From positions 1,798,001 to 1,862,000 of the forward strand of contig NZ_CP008887.1 of the NCBI RefSeq assembly GCF_000769655.1: a DNA stretch of 64,000 nt, written 5' to 3'. The position numbers and the translations under genes were made by a program. Source of the stretch: Thermococcus eurythermalis (GTDB taxonomy: Archaea > Methanobacteriota_B > Thermococci > Thermococcales > Thermococcaceae). Shown piece after piece: positions 36,399 through 45,142 of the stretch. The notes under the pieces were generated by a model. The model was not told the origin of the DNA. It saw nothing but the letters and a program-made list of their open reading frames with translations, and made no database searches. Within the stretch, counting starts at the first letter, position 1. The number at the start of each line of letters is the position of its first letter.

Positions 36399-36554
36399 AT
36401 GTCAAGGAACAAGCCACTCGCCAAGAAGCTCAGGCTTGCAAAGGCTAACAAGCAGAACAGGCGCGTTCCTGTTTGGGTTATCGTCAAGACGAACAGGAAG
36501 GTTCTCACTCACCCGAAGAGGAGGCACTGGAGGAGAACCAAGCTCAAGGAGTGA
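36399..36554 (+). CDS. rpl39e: 50S ribosomal protein L39e
   Basis: 51 residues, almost a third Arg and Lys, with the family's [20 protein letters not shown] and [16 protein letters not shown]39e lines the ribosomal exit tunnel in archaea and eukaryotes. GGGGAGGTGTGACC precedes the ATG, and a TATA box AGCTTAAAAAC lies about 60 bases upstream. First gene of the L39e-L31e-aIF6-L18Ae operon; ten bases separate it from L31e. Confidence 0.95.
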   Translation: MSRNKPLAKKLRLAKANKQNRRVPVWVIVKTNRKVLTHPKRRHWRRTKLKE

Positions 36555-36564
36555 GGTGGTCTAA

Positions 36565-36834
36565 ATGATCAAGCCCGGTGAGGAAGTCGTGTTCGTAGTC
36601 CCGATCAAGAAGATAAAGAAGCGCGTTCCGCGCTGGAAGAGGGCCCCGAGGGCCGCCAGGTTCGTCCGCGAGTGGATAGCCAGGCACGCCAAGGCCGACG
36701 AGGTAGTCATCGGCACCGACGTCAACGAGAAGCTCTGGGAGCGTGGAATAGAAAAGCCACCCAGCAAGCTCCGCGTCAAGGTCGTCGTCGAAGAGGAAGA
36801 AGGCAAGAGGATTGCCAAGGTCTCCCTCGCCTGA
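36565..36834 (+). CDS. rpl31e: 50S ribosomal protein L31e
   Basis: 89 residues. Family pattern [20 protein letters not shown] and [20 protein letters not shown], with [20 protein letters not shown]. It sits at the exit of the peptide tunnel, on the docking surface for signal recognition particle. GAGGTGGTCTAA ribosome binding site between L39e and this gene. Second gene of the operon, 27 bases before aIF6. Confidence 0.96.
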   Translation: MIKPGEEVVFVVPIKKIKKRVPRWKRAPRAARFVREWIARHAKADEVVIGTDVNEKLWERGIEKPPSKLRVKVVVEEEEGKRIAKVSLA

Positions 36835-36861
36835 TTTTAACCACTTTTTAGAGGTGACGAG

Positions 36862-37548
36862 ATGCACATCGAGAGGCTCGATTTTGAGAACTCCCCGTAT
36901 CTTGGTGTTTACGGCTTCGCTACCGACAGGGTAGCCGTCATCAGGGAGGGCCTTGGCGAGAAGAAGCTTGAAGTCCTCAGAGAGGTTTTGAAGGTTCCGC
37001 TCATCGAGACGAGCATAATGAAGTCCCGCATAGTCGGTGTGTTTGTTGCAGGGAACTCAAACGCTCTCATAGTCCCGTGGTACATCTGGGACGCCGAGCT
37101 CGACTTCATGAACGCCCAGCTCAGAGAATACGGGATTGACATGGAGGTCGTCCCCTTCCAGAGCAGGCTTACCGCCCTTGGGAACCTGATCCTGGCAAAC
37201 GACAGGGGCGCCCTCGTCAGCAAGGAGTTCACGAGGGAAGAAGCCAAGAAAATCGAGGACATACTCGGCGTTCCAGTCGAGAGGGGAGTTATAGCCGACT
37301 ACATATCCGTTGGAAGCGTCGGCGTTGTCACGAACAAAGGTGGTCTCGTGCATCCCGAGGCGACCGACGAGGAGCTTGAGTGGCTGAGCGACCTCTTCAA
37401 GGTTGACGTCTACGTCGGAACCGCCAACATGGGCGTCCCCTTCGTCGGCTCGTGTATGATAGCCAACTCGCACGGCGTCGTCGTCGGACACCTCACGACC
37501 GGTCCTGAGATTGTGAAGATTGAGGAGGCGCTCGGCTTCCTCGGATAA
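36862..37548 (+). CDS. eif6: Translation initiation factor aIF6
   Basis: 228 residues, a five-fold pentein. The repeating pattern is evident (GVFVAGNSNALIVP, GNLILANDRGALVS, GSVGVVTNKGGLVHPEAT, VGSCMIANSHGVVVGHLTTG). It binds the large subunit at L14e/L24e and stops premature joining of the subunits. GAGGTGACGAG ribosome binding site. Third gene of the conserved archaeal L39e-L31e-aIF6-LX operon. Confidence 0.97.
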   Translation: MHIERLDFENSPYLGVYGFATDRVAVIREGLGEKKLEVLREVLKVPLIETSIMKSRIVGVFVAGNSNALIVPWYIWDAELDFMNAQLREYGIDMEVVPFQSRLTALGNLILANDRGALVSKEFTREEAKKIEDILGVPVERGVIADYISVGSVGVVTNKGGLVHPEATDEELEWLSDLFKVDVYVGTANMGVPFVGSCMIANSHGVVVGHLTTGPEIVKIEEALGFLG

Positions 37549-37593
37549 AGCTTAAAAGTTCACCTTCAAAGGCCCGCTGAAGGAGGGATGAAA

Positions 37594-37827
37594 ATGGAGG
37601 TCAAGGTCTACTGCGTTAAGGGAGTCTTTGAGAGGGGTAAGCTCAAACAGCCGTTCACCAAGGAGTACCGCGCTCTCAAGCCCGAGCACGTCGAAGAGCT
37701 CGTTTACTCCGACATAGGCAGCAAGCACCGCGTCCCGAGGAGCAAGATATGGATTGAGAGCATCGAGGAGATAAAGCCCGAAGAGGCCGAAGACCCTGTC
37801 GTCAGAAGGCTCAGCCTTGAGCTCTGA
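37594..37827 (+). CDS. rpl18a: 50S ribosomal protein L18Ae (LX)
   Basis: 77 residues, the single-domain archaeal LX form ([40 protein letters not shown]). It is half the size of eukaryotic L18a, which is normal. I take the ATG at 37594 because GGAGGG ends seven bases before it; an ATG at 37588 overlaps that site. The last 17 bases overlap the convergent PP-loop gene. Confidence 0.94.
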   Translation: MEVKVYCVKGVFERGKLKQPFTKEYRALKPEHVEELVYSDIGSKHRVPRSKIWIESIEEIKPEEAEDPVVRRLSLEL

Positions 37828-38425
37828 TTTCTCTTTTCCATCCCAAAACCCTTGACTGGTAGTGTCTCTTTGGGAATATCTCCAGCGGGTCAATCCCCTT
37901 CTCGCGGAGCAGGTGCCTCAGTTCCACCTCGTAGTCCGCTTTTTGCAGCTCCTCGCTCTCTCGGATATCCACAACGAAAAGCCTTTCGGTAAGCTCGCGT
38001 ATCGTCTTGTAACCAAGGCCGAGCAGAGGCCTGATGTAAGCTACATTGAACCTGTCCTCCAGCGAGCGGGCCTTCGGGAGGTCGAGGAGCGGAACCCTGT
38101 CGTCCCTCCGCGTCCCGTCGCTCACTCTCTCCACTTCCGGGAGGGAAGCTAGGGCTTCGAGGGCCCTCTCGTGGATGAACTGTATCGCGTTGTTGGGGTG
38201 GCCGTCGTTTACCGCCATCTCGGCAGCTTTCTCAAGGACTTCTAACGGGAGACTGAGAACCCTGTGCCTAAAACCGAGCCTCTCGGCGGTCTCCTGCGCG
38301 TACTTCCAGTTGTCGAGCAGGCCAAAGGTAACGGTCACCAGCTCGACTTCGTAGCCCATCTGGCTTAGTATCCAAGCGGCCAGGCTGGAGTCCTTTCCTC
38401 CTGAGTACAGGTGGTGCACCCTCAT
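37811..38425 (-). CDS. PP-loop ATP pyrophosphatase-like protein
   Basis: 204 residues. The N-terminal [14 protein letters not shown] is the PP-loop that binds ATP and gives adenylated intermediates in tRNA thiolation, diphthamide and asparagine synthetase chemistry. A second conserved block is [16 protein letters not shown] and [15 protein letters not shown]. No CxxC zinc motifs are present, so it is unlike TtuA/TtcA. I cannot name the substrate; tRNA modification or diphthamide-type amidation are options. ATG 38425 after GGTGATGG. Runs against L18Ae. Confidence 0.78.
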   Translation of the reverse strand: MRVHHLYSGGKDSSLAAWILSQMGYEVELVTVTFGLLDNWKYAQETAERLGFRHRVLSLPLEVLEKAAEMAVNDGHPNNAIQFIHERALEALASLPEVERVSDGTRRDDRVPLLDLPKARSLEDRFNVAYIRPLLGLGYKTIRELTERLFVVDIRESEELQKADYEVELRHLLREKGIDPLEIFPKRHYQSRVLGWKREIRAQG

Positions 38426-38536
38426 AGCCATCACCAGCTTTCGTCAGTTAAGCTCTTTATCCTGCTGGGGAAATATCTTTAAAAGGCCAACCTTTTTAAG
38501 GCCCTTTCGGGCGAGATGTTAAGAGAGGTGAGAGAG

Positions 38537-38947
38537 ATGGAGAAACGCTTACCAGGTAAGGTGAGGAGGGCTCTGCGTGCGAGATACTACGATATCGAGC
38601 CGCGAGCGTGGATTGGGAAGAAGGGCCTGGCTGAGAGTGTAATCGAGGAAATAAACACCCAGCTTGAGAAGGACGGCGTGCTGAAGGTTGAGATAAGGAA
38701 GGGCGCGCTCATCTCGACTGGACTGGACAGGAAAACCCTAGCAGAGAAAGTCGCGGAGCTGACGGACAGCGAGCTGATAGACGTCAGGGGCAAAAGGTTT
38801 ATATTGTTCAAACCGAGGGAAGGCTGGGAAAGGTATTTAAGGCGCCTTGAAAGAAAGGCGTCGGCTGAGAGGCGGGAGGAACCCGCCCGTAAAGTCAGGC
38901 TCGACATCGCTAACTTCAGGAAGAAGTTTAGAAAGGGGAGGGATTGA
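38537..38947 (+). CDS. YhbY/CRM-domain RNA-binding protein
   Basis: 136 residues. The CRM/YhbY domain covers residues 1-90 with ARAWIGKKGLAESVIEEIN-like spacing (the GKKG loop typical of the KH-like fold), VLKVEIRKG and ELIDVRGKRFILFK. A basic tail (ERREEPARKVRLDIANFRKK) follows, likely for rRNA contact. YhbY binds pre-50S particles. GAGGTGAGAGAG decides for ATG 38537 over an ATG at 38516. Four bases from S19e, so co-transcribed with it. Confidence 0.82.
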   Translation: MEKRLPGKVRRALRARYYDIEPRAWIGKKGLAESVIEEINTQLEKDGVLKVEIRKGALISTGLDRKTLAEKVAELTDSELIDVRGKRFILFKPREGWERYLRRLERKASAERREEPARKVRLDIANFRKKFRKGRD

Positions 38948-38950
38948 AAA

Positions 38951-39403
38951 ATGGCGACTGTCTATGACGTTCCCGGTGACCTGCTCGTTGAGAGGGTCGC
39001 TCAGGCGCTGAAGGAGATAGAGGAGATAAAGCCCCCGGAGTGGGCCCCGTTCGTCAAGACCGGCAGGCACAAGGAGAGGCTCCCGGAGCAGGACGACTGG
39101 TGGTACTACAGGGTTGCCAGCATACTCAGGAAGGTCTACATTGACGGGCCCGTCGGAATTGAGAGGCTCAGGACCTGGTACGGCGGTAGAAAGAACCGCG
39201 GCCACGCCCCGGAGCACTTCTACAAGGCCGGCGGAAGCATCATAAGGAAGGCCCTCCAGCAGCTTGAGGCGGCTGGCTTCGTCCAGAAGGTTCCGGGCGA
39301 GGGGAGGGTCATAACCCCCAAGGGCCAGAGCTTCCTCGACAAGATTGCCACCGAGCTCAAGAAGGAGCTCGAGGAGCAGATTCCGGAGCTCAAGAAGTAC
39401 TGA
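38951..39403 (+). CDS. rps19e: 30S ribosomal protein S19e
   Basis: 150 residues. [20 protein letters not shown], then [20 protein letters not shown] and the winged-helix [39 protein letters not shown] are typical S19e. It binds at the head of the small subunit and is needed for its maturation. GAAAA between the genes is a weak ribosome binding site, so translation may be coupled to the YhbY-like gene just upstream. PDCD5 follows 75 bases later with its own promoter-like TTTTTAAC. Confidence 0.96.
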   Translation: MATVYDVPGDLLVERVAQALKEIEEIKPPEWAPFVKTGRHKERLPEQDDWWYYRVASILRKVYIDGPVGIERLRTWYGGRKNRGHAPEHFYKAGGSIIRKALQQLEAAGFVQKVPGEGRVITPKGQSFLDKIATELKKELEEQIPELKKY

Positions 39404-39478
39404 GCTCCGTCCCTTTTCTCACACCCTACCCAATACATTTTTAACTTCGACTTCTGAGCCTCAACCGGAGGTGAGAGA

Positions 39479-39817
39479 ATGGCGGAGGACATAGAAGAGA
39501 TTAGGAAGCGTAAGCTCATGGAGCTCCAGAAGAAGTACCTTGAACAGCAGAAGGCCCAGGAGGAAGCCCTCCAGAGGGAAATGGAGCTTGAGGCCCAGCT
39601 CGATGCAATAATGAGGAAAGTCTTGACCCCCGAGGCGAGGGAAAGGCTCGGGCGCGTCAAGCTCGTCAGGCCCGAACTCGCGAGGCAGGTGGAGCTCGTA
39701 CTTGCCCAGCTCTACCAGGCGGGCCAGATAACGGAGCCCCTTGATGACGCCAAGCTGAAGAAAATCCTTGCCCAGATTGACGCGAGGACGAGAAGGGACT
39801 TCAGGATTAAGTGGTAG
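39479..39817 (+). CDS. PDCD5-related DNA-binding protein
   Basis: 112 residues. A long charged N-terminal helix (KRKLMELQKKYLEQQKAQEE) leads into the compact helical bundle of the PDCD5/TFAR19 family (ILTPEARERLGRVKLVRPEL, ARQVELVLAQLYQAGQITEP) and the conserved end LLAQIDARTRRDFRIKW-like tail. In eukaryotes it binds TIP60 and chaperonin; the archaeal protein binds DNA and possibly the chaperonin. GGAGGTGAGAGA ribosome binding site. It sits next to S19e in many archaea, as here. Confidence 0.9.
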   Translation: MAEDIEEIRKRKLMELQKKYLEQQKAQEEALQREMELEAQLDAIMRKVLTPEARERLGRVKLVRPELARQVELVLAQLYQAGQITEPLDDAKLKKILAQIDARTRRDFRIKW

Positions 39818-39831
39818 CGGACGGTGCATCA

Positions 39832-40125
39832 ATGGATGCGCGGGAGATAGTGAAGATACTGGACGAAAAGGGGGAGGTCAGTCTCGACACCTGGAAGGTT
39901 GTGTCCGTCCGCGTGAACGAGGACGGAACGGCGGACGTCCTGTACAAAAACCGCCACGTGGGTAGCGAGGAGAACCCGGTCTTCCTGTGGATATACGCCA
40001 ACATGGTGGAAGATGATTGGGACGTCAGGGTTTTGGAGAGGATAACGTTCCAGAAGGAAGACCTGCTCTGGCTGCTGAAGTTCATCTTCCCGAAAGTTAA
40101 GGTTTATAAGGGGCTTGGCAAATAG
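39832..40125 (+). CDS. Small conserved-type protein between PDCD5 and TFB
   Basis: 97 residues with alternating strands and helices (REIVKILDEKGEVSLDTWKV, DGTADVLYKNRHVG, FLWIYANMVEDDWDVRVLER) and a hydrophobic helix EDLLWLLKFIFPKVKVY. No family I can name. The ATG at 39832 follows GGTGCATC 14 bases after the PDCD5 stop, so it belongs to that operon. The setting among translation and transcription genes suggests housekeeping, nothing more specific. Confidence 0.7.
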   Translation: MDAREIVKILDEKGEVSLDTWKVVSVRVNEDGTADVLYKNRHVGSEENPVFLWIYANMVEDDWDVRVLERITFQKEDLLWLLKFIFPKVKVYKGLGK

Positions 40126-40147
40126 CCGGCCGGCCGGGGGTGTTTAA

Positions 40148-41047
40148 GTGAGCGGGAAAAGAGTCTGTCCCGTCTGTGGTTCTACCGAGTTCATTTATGA
40201 CCCCAGCAGGGGTGAAATAGTCTGTAAGGTTTGCGGTTACGTCATCGAAGAGAACGTGGTAGATGAGGGGCCCGAGTGGAGGGCCTTTGACCCAAGCCAG
40301 AGAGAGAAGAGGGCGCGTGTTGGAGCTCCCGAAAGCATACTCCTCCACGACAAGGGTCTCTCCACCGACATAGGTGTGGACCGCTCCCTCACCGGGTTGA
40401 TGAGGGAGAAGATGTACCGCCTCAGGAAGTGGCAGAGCCGCCTGAGGGTCAGTGACGCCGCCGAGCGTAACCTCGCGTTTGCACTGAGCGAGCTTGACAG
40501 GATAGCGAGCCAGCTCAAGCTTCCAAGGCACGTTGAGGAGGAGGCCGCGAGGCTCTATAGGGAGGCAGTCAGAAAGGGCCTGATTAGGGGCCGTTCCATT
40601 GAGGCAGTCATAGCGGCCTGTGTGTACGCCGCGTGCAGGCTGTTGAAAGTTCCGAGAACCCTTGACGAGATAGCTGACATCTCCCGCGTCGACAAAAAGG
40701 AAATCGGAAGGAGCTTCCGCTTCATAGCAAGGCACCTCAACCTCACTCCAAAGAAGCTCTTCGTCAAGCCCACCGACTACGTGAACAAGTTCGCCGACGA
40801 GCTCGGTCTGAGCGAGAAGGTAAGGAGGAGGGCCATCCAGATACTCGAAGAGGCATACGAAAGGGGCCTCACGAGCGGAAAGAGCCCAGCTGGTCTCGTC
40901 GCCGCGGCGCTCTACATCGCAGGGCTCCTCGAAGGGGAGAAAAGGACACAGAGGGAAGTTGCAGAGGTCGCCCGTGTCACCGAGGTCACCGTCAGGAACC
41001 GCTATAAAGAGCTCGTTGACAAGCTGAACCTCAAGATACCGCTTTAG
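40148..41047 (+). CDS. tfb: Transcription initiation factor B
   Basis: 299 residues. N-terminal zinc ribbon [24 protein letters not shown] (pairs of Cys 19 apart), B-reader/B-linker region [20 protein letters not shown], then two cyclin folds beginning near residues 105 and 200 with the recognition helix [19 protein letters not shown] that reads the BRE. It recruits RNA polymerase to TBP-bound promoters. Thermococcales often have two TFBs; this one has a full zinc ribbon. The start is GTG at 40148 with GGGTG upstream. Its end overlaps fen by 4 bp. Confidence 0.96.
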   Translation: MSGKRVCPVCGSTEFIYDPSRGEIVCKVCGYVIEENVVDEGPEWRAFDPSQREKRARVGAPESILLHDKGLSTDIGVDRSLTGLMREKMYRLRKWQSRLRVSDAAERNLAFALSELDRIASQLKLPRHVEEEAARLYREAVRKGLIRGRSIEAVIAACVYAACRLLKVPRTLDEIADISRVDKKEIGRSFRFIARHLNLTPKKLFVKPTDYVNKFADELGLSEKVRRRAIQILEEAYERGLTSGKSPAGLVAAALYIAGLLEGEKRTQREVAEVARVTEVTVRNRYKELVDKLNLKIPL

Positions 41048-42063
41048 CGGAACCAGCTCTCAAGCGTCCTCTGTTTTCCTGCTTTTACTGCCTTCTTCAG
41101 CCTCTCAAGGCCGTTTTTAACGCGCTCCTCGCTGAAGTCATGCTCGTCGCAGAGGAACTTCAGGATTCCCTCCTCGTCCGGCTCGCGCCACTTAAGTTCG
41201 TAATCATCAGTAACAGGCGGGTCAAGGAAGAACTCCTTTATCGCATACAGGTCAACGTCGCTCTCCTTCTGGTACTTCTTGAGCGGGTCTTTTGAGCGTT
41301 TCACTATCGTTAAGGCTTTCTTTGGCCCGATACCCTTGATTCCGCCAGGGTTGTAGTCCGTGCCGACGAGGATTGCCAGCTCAATGAGCTTTCCCCTGTC
41401 AATTCCAAGCTCCTTGAGTACCTCTTCAAGAACCACGAGCTCTGGCTTCACTTCAACGTAGACGTTCTTTCCGGGAAGCTTCCTCCTTCCCGTTATCGTG
41501 AGGTTCCTCACGAGCCTTGGCGCCCCGAAGAGGAGCGAGTCGTAGTCCTGGCTCGCGGAGGCGTATACCTTGCCCTCCTGTGCCATGTAAGCGGCCTGGG
41601 CCTCACCCTCGCTTGGGGCCTGGACGACGGGTATTCCCATAAGCTGGAGGAGCTTTTTGGCGTCTTCGATCAGGGTCTCGTTCAGTTTCGTCGCCCTCAT
41701 CGCGTACTTCTTGGCCTCCTCTATGTCGCCCCTCTCAAGGGCCTCGTGCCACTTTTCCTCGGCCTTTTCTCTCGCCTCGCGCCTCTTCTCAAGCTCTTTT
41801 TTCTTAAATGCGGGGGGCTCACCGTCAAAGACGTAGGCTGGCTTTATTCCTACCTCCATCAGATTGATCGTCCGATAAAAGAACCCGCTGAGGTGAGAGG
41901 TAATCCTCCCCTTTGAGTCCATGAGCGGTGTTCCGTCGCGCTGTCTTATTGTTGAGAGGAACTGGTACATTGCGTTGAACGCGTCTATAGCAACTTTCTT
42001 CCCATAGAGGTTTTCGAGCTCAATCTCCTTCCTGGGAATCAGCTCGCCGATTTGGACTCCCAT
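41044..42063 (-). CDS. fen: Flap endonuclease 1
   Basis: 339 residues. The N and I nuclease regions carry the metal-binding acids: [44 protein letters not shown] and [20 protein letters not shown], the last also the helix-hairpin-helix that holds the DNA. The C-terminus [10 protein letters not shown] is a PCNA-binding PIP box. It trims 5' flaps during Okazaki fragment maturation and base excision repair. Start ATG 42063 after GGGTGAATC. Convergent with tfb. Confidence 0.97.
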   Translation of the reverse strand: MGVQIGELIPRKEIELENLYGKKVAIDAFNAMYQFLSTIRQRDGTPLMDSKGRITSHLSGFFYRTINLMEVGIKPAYVFDGEPPAFKKKELEKRREAREKAEEKWHEALERGDIEEAKKYAMRATKLNETLIEDAKKLLQLMGIPVVQAPSEGEAQAAYMAQEGKVYASASQDYDSLLFGAPRLVRNLTITGRRKLPGKNVYVEVKPELVVLEEVLKELGIDRGKLIELAILVGTDYNPGGIKGIGPKKALTIVKRSKDPLKKYQKESDVDLYAIKEFFLDPPVTDDYELKWREPDEEGILKFLCDEHDFSEERVKNGLERLKKAVKAGKQRTLESWFR

Positions 42064-42156
42064 TGTGATTCACCCAAGAAAAGTGGGAAAGGAAGTATTT
42101 AGGGTTTGCCTCGGCCTACCGGGTTGCTCATCACGCATCAGAGAGGGGAAGGCTCC

Positions 42157-42612
42157 TCATCGGCGGTAGAAACCCTTCTCGATGAGGAACTCCTCGTGCT
42201 TCGTCCTCCTCTGCCTCTCCTGCACGTAGATCCAGCCCATAACAAATATCAGCGCCGCAATACCGAAGAGCGTCTGCCAGCCGAGCTTGTTGTAGTCGAG
42301 GGTGATTATAATCTTCCTCACCATTGCCAGGACACCGAGCTCGACGACGTTCCGCATGCTGACGTGGTGTTCAGTGACGTACATGGTGAGCAGTTCAAAT
42401 ATTTCAAGGAAGATTATGATAAGGACTATCTGGTGAAGAACTTCCTCGACGTCAAAGGCGTGCATGCTTTCTGTAATAAGGTTGGCCATGAGATAAACCA
42501 CGTAGCCCATAGTTACCGTCGCCAAGCCTATCACAACTATGTCAAAAAGCACGCTGAGCCACTTGAGCAGGAGGCTCTCGATGACGCCGGGGTCACGGTG
42601 CCTCTTGACCAT
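42157..42612 (-). CDS. PsiE-like four-helix membrane protein
   Basis: 151 residues. Four membrane segments (VLFDIVVIGLATVTMGYVVY, VLIIIFLEIFELLTMYV, VELGVLAMVRKIIITL, TLFGIAALIFVMGWIYV) in the layout of the phosphate-starvation-inducible PsiE family, with the family's HVSMRNVVELG and charged C-terminal tail. Function of PsiE unknown. Two close starts: ATG 42618 and ATG 42612; GGGGT is better spaced for the second. Stand-alone gene. Confidence 0.75.
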   Translation of the reverse strand: MVKRHRDPGVIESLLLKWLSVLFDIVVIGLATVTMGYVVYLMANLITESMHAFDVEEVLHQIVLIIIFLEIFELLTMYVTEHHVSMRNVVELGVLAMVRKIIITLDYNKLGWQTLFGIAALIFVMGWIYVQERQRRTKHEEFLIEKGFYRR

Positions 42613-42800
42613 AGTCATACCCCAAGAGGAGTCACTTAAATCGCTAAAAACTTTTCGACAATCCTAAGGGTTCTTTGAAAGCCTAAGAAATCTTCACCGA
42701 GAATTTTGAAACATCGGTTGGGAACTTTCGGTCTTTAAACGTCCGTCGAGCCCAACATCGGCAAAAAGAGAAGAGAAAGGTTTTAACTGGCTTTTATGTC

Positions 42801-43018
42801 TTTTCTTTTGAAAACTTCGCCCACTGGAAAGGTGTCCACTCAGAACTAAGTGAGTAGTTAGGACTCCCGTGGCGATTCCCCTGTGATAACCCCAATCCGG
42901 CTTTGCCGGTAGGGGTAACGGGCCCAAGACCGGGCCTTCGGGCGAACCCGAAACCGGTGACGGGAGTAGGGAATGATTGCCCGTAAACCGAACCGCCCAC
43001 GGGCGGGGAGGAGGTCAG
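42801..43018 (+). mobile_element. Internally deleted IS200/IS605 derivative with structured interior
   Basis: 218 bp. Left end TTTTCTTTTGAAAAC matches the IS copy at 49103 and the solo element at 16667. Right end CCGCCC-AC-GGGCGG followed by GGAGGAGGTCAG (to 43018) matches the right end at 50993. No transposase remains. The middle can fold strongly: ACTCCCGT (42863-42870) with ACGGGAGT (42960-42967) encloses ACCCC/GGGGT (42889-42893, 42912-42916) and a CCGGC-TTT-GCCGG hairpin (42897-42909). In the plus frame short stretches resemble the Gly/Pro-rich tails of IS605 TnpB proteins. It ends 38 bases before the acetyl-CoA synthetase gene. Confidence 0.7.
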
Positions 43019-43055
43019 AGACGTAAAAGCGTGAATGTCATCAGAGGTGATAAAG

Positions 43056-44447
43056 ATGGCAGACCCGAAGATTGAAGCACTTTTCAGGCCCAAGAGCGTC
43101 GCCGTTATCGGCGCTTCCGGAAAGCCCGGCAAGATAGGATACGCTATTATGAAGAACCTCGTGGAGTACGGCTACGAGGGCAAGATTTACGCCGTCAACG
43201 TCAAGGGCGGCGAGATTGAGATAAGCGGAAGAAATTTCCCCGTCTACAAGAGCATTCTTGACGTTCCCGACGAGGTTGACATGGCAGTTATCGTTGTCCC
43301 GGCCAAGTTCGTCCCGCAGGTCGTCGAGGAGTGCGGGAAGAAGGGCGTTAAGGTTCTCCCGATCATCAGCTCCGGCTTTGGTGAGCTCGGCGAGGAGGGC
43401 AAGAAGATCGAGCAGCAGCTCGTTGAGACCGCCCACAAGTACGGCATGAGGATTCTCGGCCCGAACATCTTCGGTGTCGTCTACACCCCGGAGAAGCTCA
43501 ACGCCACCTTCGGCCCGACCGACGTCATGCCCGGCCCGCTCGCCCTCATCAGCCAGAGCGGAGCCCTTGGAATTGCCCTCATGGGCTGGACCATCCTAGA
43601 GAAGGTCGGTCTTTCAGCGGTCGTCAGCGTTGGAAACAAGAGCGACATAGACGACGCCGACCTCCTCGAGTTCTTCAAGGAGGACGAGAACACCAAGGCC
43701 ATCCTCATCTACATGGAGGGTGTCAAGGACGGAAGAAAGTTCATGGAGACCGCCAGGGAGGTCAGCAAGGTCAAGCCAATAGTCGTCATCAAGGCCGGAA
43801 GGAGCGAGCGCGGTGCTAAAGCCGCCGCTTCCCACACCGGTTCCCTCGCCGGAAGCGACAAGGTCTACGATGCCGCCTTCAAGCAGGCCGGCATAATAAG
43901 GGCCTACACCATCGGTGAGGCCTTCGACTACGCGAGAACCCTCAGCAACCTACCTGAGCCCGAGGGAGAGAACGTCGTCATCATCACCAACGGTGGTGGA
44001 ATTGGTGTTATGGCCACCGACGCGGCCGAGGAAGAGGGACTCCACCTCTACGACAACCTCGAAGAGCTCAAGATATTCGCCAACCACATGCCACCCTTCG
44101 GAAGCTACAAGAACCCGGTTGACCTCACCGGCATGGCCGGCGCCGAGGGCTATGAGGGTGCCATCAGGGACGCCCTTGCCCACCCGGAGATGCACAGCAT
44201 AGCCGTCCTCTACTGCCAGACCGCGGTTCTTGACCCGCGTGACCTTGCCGACATAGTCATCCGCGAGTACAACGCCAGCGGAAGGAAGAAGCCGCTCGTC
44301 GTTGCCATCGTTGGTGGAATCGAGGCCAAGGAAGCCATCGACAGGCTCAACGAGGAAGGAATCCCGGCCTACCCGGAGCCGGAGAGGGCTATAAAGGCTC
44401 TCGCCGCCCTCTACCGCTGGAGCAGGTGGAAGGCCAAGCAGAAGTGA
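43056..44447 (+). CDS. acdA: Acetyl-CoA synthetase (ADP-forming) alpha subunit, isoform I type
   Basis: 463 residues, the size of P. furiosus ACD I alpha, and very like it as I recall. CoA-binding domain RPKSVAVIGASGKPGKIGYA at the N-terminus; two succinyl-CoA-ligase-like domains follow with LISQSGALGIALMGW and the phosphorylated-His loop KAAASHTGSLAGSDKVY (His near residue 260). Together with a beta subunit it turns acetyl-CoA, ADP and phosphate to acetate, CoA and ATP, the main substrate-level ATP step of peptide and sugar fermentation. The beta subunit is not in this window. GAGGTGATAAAG ribosome binding site. An IS605 relic occupies the upstream region. Confidence 0.95.
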   Translation: MADPKIEALFRPKSVAVIGASGKPGKIGYAIMKNLVEYGYEGKIYAVNVKGGEIEISGRNFPVYKSILDVPDEVDMAVIVVPAKFVPQVVEECGKKGVKVLPIISSGFGELGEEGKKIEQQLVETAHKYGMRILGPNIFGVVYTPEKLNATFGPTDVMPGPLALISQSGALGIALMGWTILEKVGLSAVVSVGNKSDIDDADLLEFFKEDENTKAILIYMEGVKDGRKFMETAREVSKVKPIVVIKAGRSERGAKAAASHTGSLAGSDKVYDAAFKQAGIIRAYTIGEAFDYARTLSNLPEPEGENVVIITNGGGIGVMATDAAEEEGLHLYDNLEELKIFANHMPPFGSYKNPVDLTGMAGAEGYEGAIRDALAHPEMHSIAVLYCQTAVLDPRDLADIVIREYNASGRKKPLVVAIVGGIEAKEAIDRLNEEGIPAYPEPERAIKALAALYRWSRWKAKQK

Positions 44448-44507
44448 ATTTCGCTTCTTTCCCAAAATCTTTTTATACCTCCGTAGCGTAATTCAAAGAG
44501 GGTTGTA

Positions 44508-45110
44508 ATGAAGCGCTGGCTGAAACTTTTTGGAATCGTTCTTTTCACAATAGGTTTCGTCCTTGCCGCGACTTACGACCGGCCGAACTGCTCTGGAATT
44601 GCCTGTCCTTTCACGTTTCCCGCCCTTGAGCTGAAGGCGAACTCAGGGGATGTTTTCGTGTGGCCTCCAGATGCCACACCTCCAAACGTCACCTACAATG
44701 CCAGCGGGGGCTATTTCGTCTTTCTGAGCGATTACTTCGTCCCCCTGCAGGAGTTCTACCTGAAAGTTTCCGGCAGGGCCGGGTTCAACGTCAGCGGGAA
44801 GCTCACGATTTTTCCGAGGAGGGAGTTCAGAGAGATTGAGGCGACCTACATTAACGGCACCCTCCAAGTGGGGGACGCCCTCTACAGGAGGAACATCCGG
44901 GGAATACTCGTAGAGAACGGGACGAGGATAAGGGAAATGGCCGTTTACGACGACCCTGCAACCTACAAGGAGTTCAAATACTGCACTGAACACTACGAAG
45001 AGATTGTAAAGGCCTGCCGGGCCAGCGGTTCCCCAGAGTACCAGCTTCCCCTTGGGCTTGGCCTGATGCTCGCGGGCATCGCCCTCTTTGCCTACGGGAT
45101 GAAGTTTTAA
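44508..45110 (+). CDS. Membrane-anchored extracytoplasmic protein
   Basis: 200 residues with a hydrophobic helix at each end (KLFGIVLFTIGFVLAATY, and LPLGLGLMLAGIALFAYGMKF). The middle is extracytoplasmic by charge and by about six N-x-S/T sequons, with cysteines CSGIAC and CTEHYEEIVKAC that may pair. No family recognised. TATA box CTTTTTATACC at 44468 leads to a nearly leaderless start at ATG 44508. The phosphoesterase gene follows 32 bases later on the same strand. Confidence 0.72.
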   Translation: MKRWLKLFGIVLFTIGFVLAATYDRPNCSGIACPFTFPALELKANSGDVFVWPPDATPPNVTYNASGGYFVFLSDYFVPLQEFYLKVSGRAGFNVSGKLTIFPRREFREIEATYINGTLQVGDALYRRNIRGILVENGTRIREMAVYDDPATYKEFKYCTEHYEEIVKACRASGSPEYQLPLGLGLMLAGIALFAYGMKF

Positions 45111-45142
45111 GTCCCTTCTCCCATTTTCCTTCGGTGGTGGCA

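Noticed and set aside
42794-43132. A 112-codon minus-strand frame over the IS605 derivative
   Set aside because: Explained by the palindromic, GC-rich structure; no start signal and no domain.
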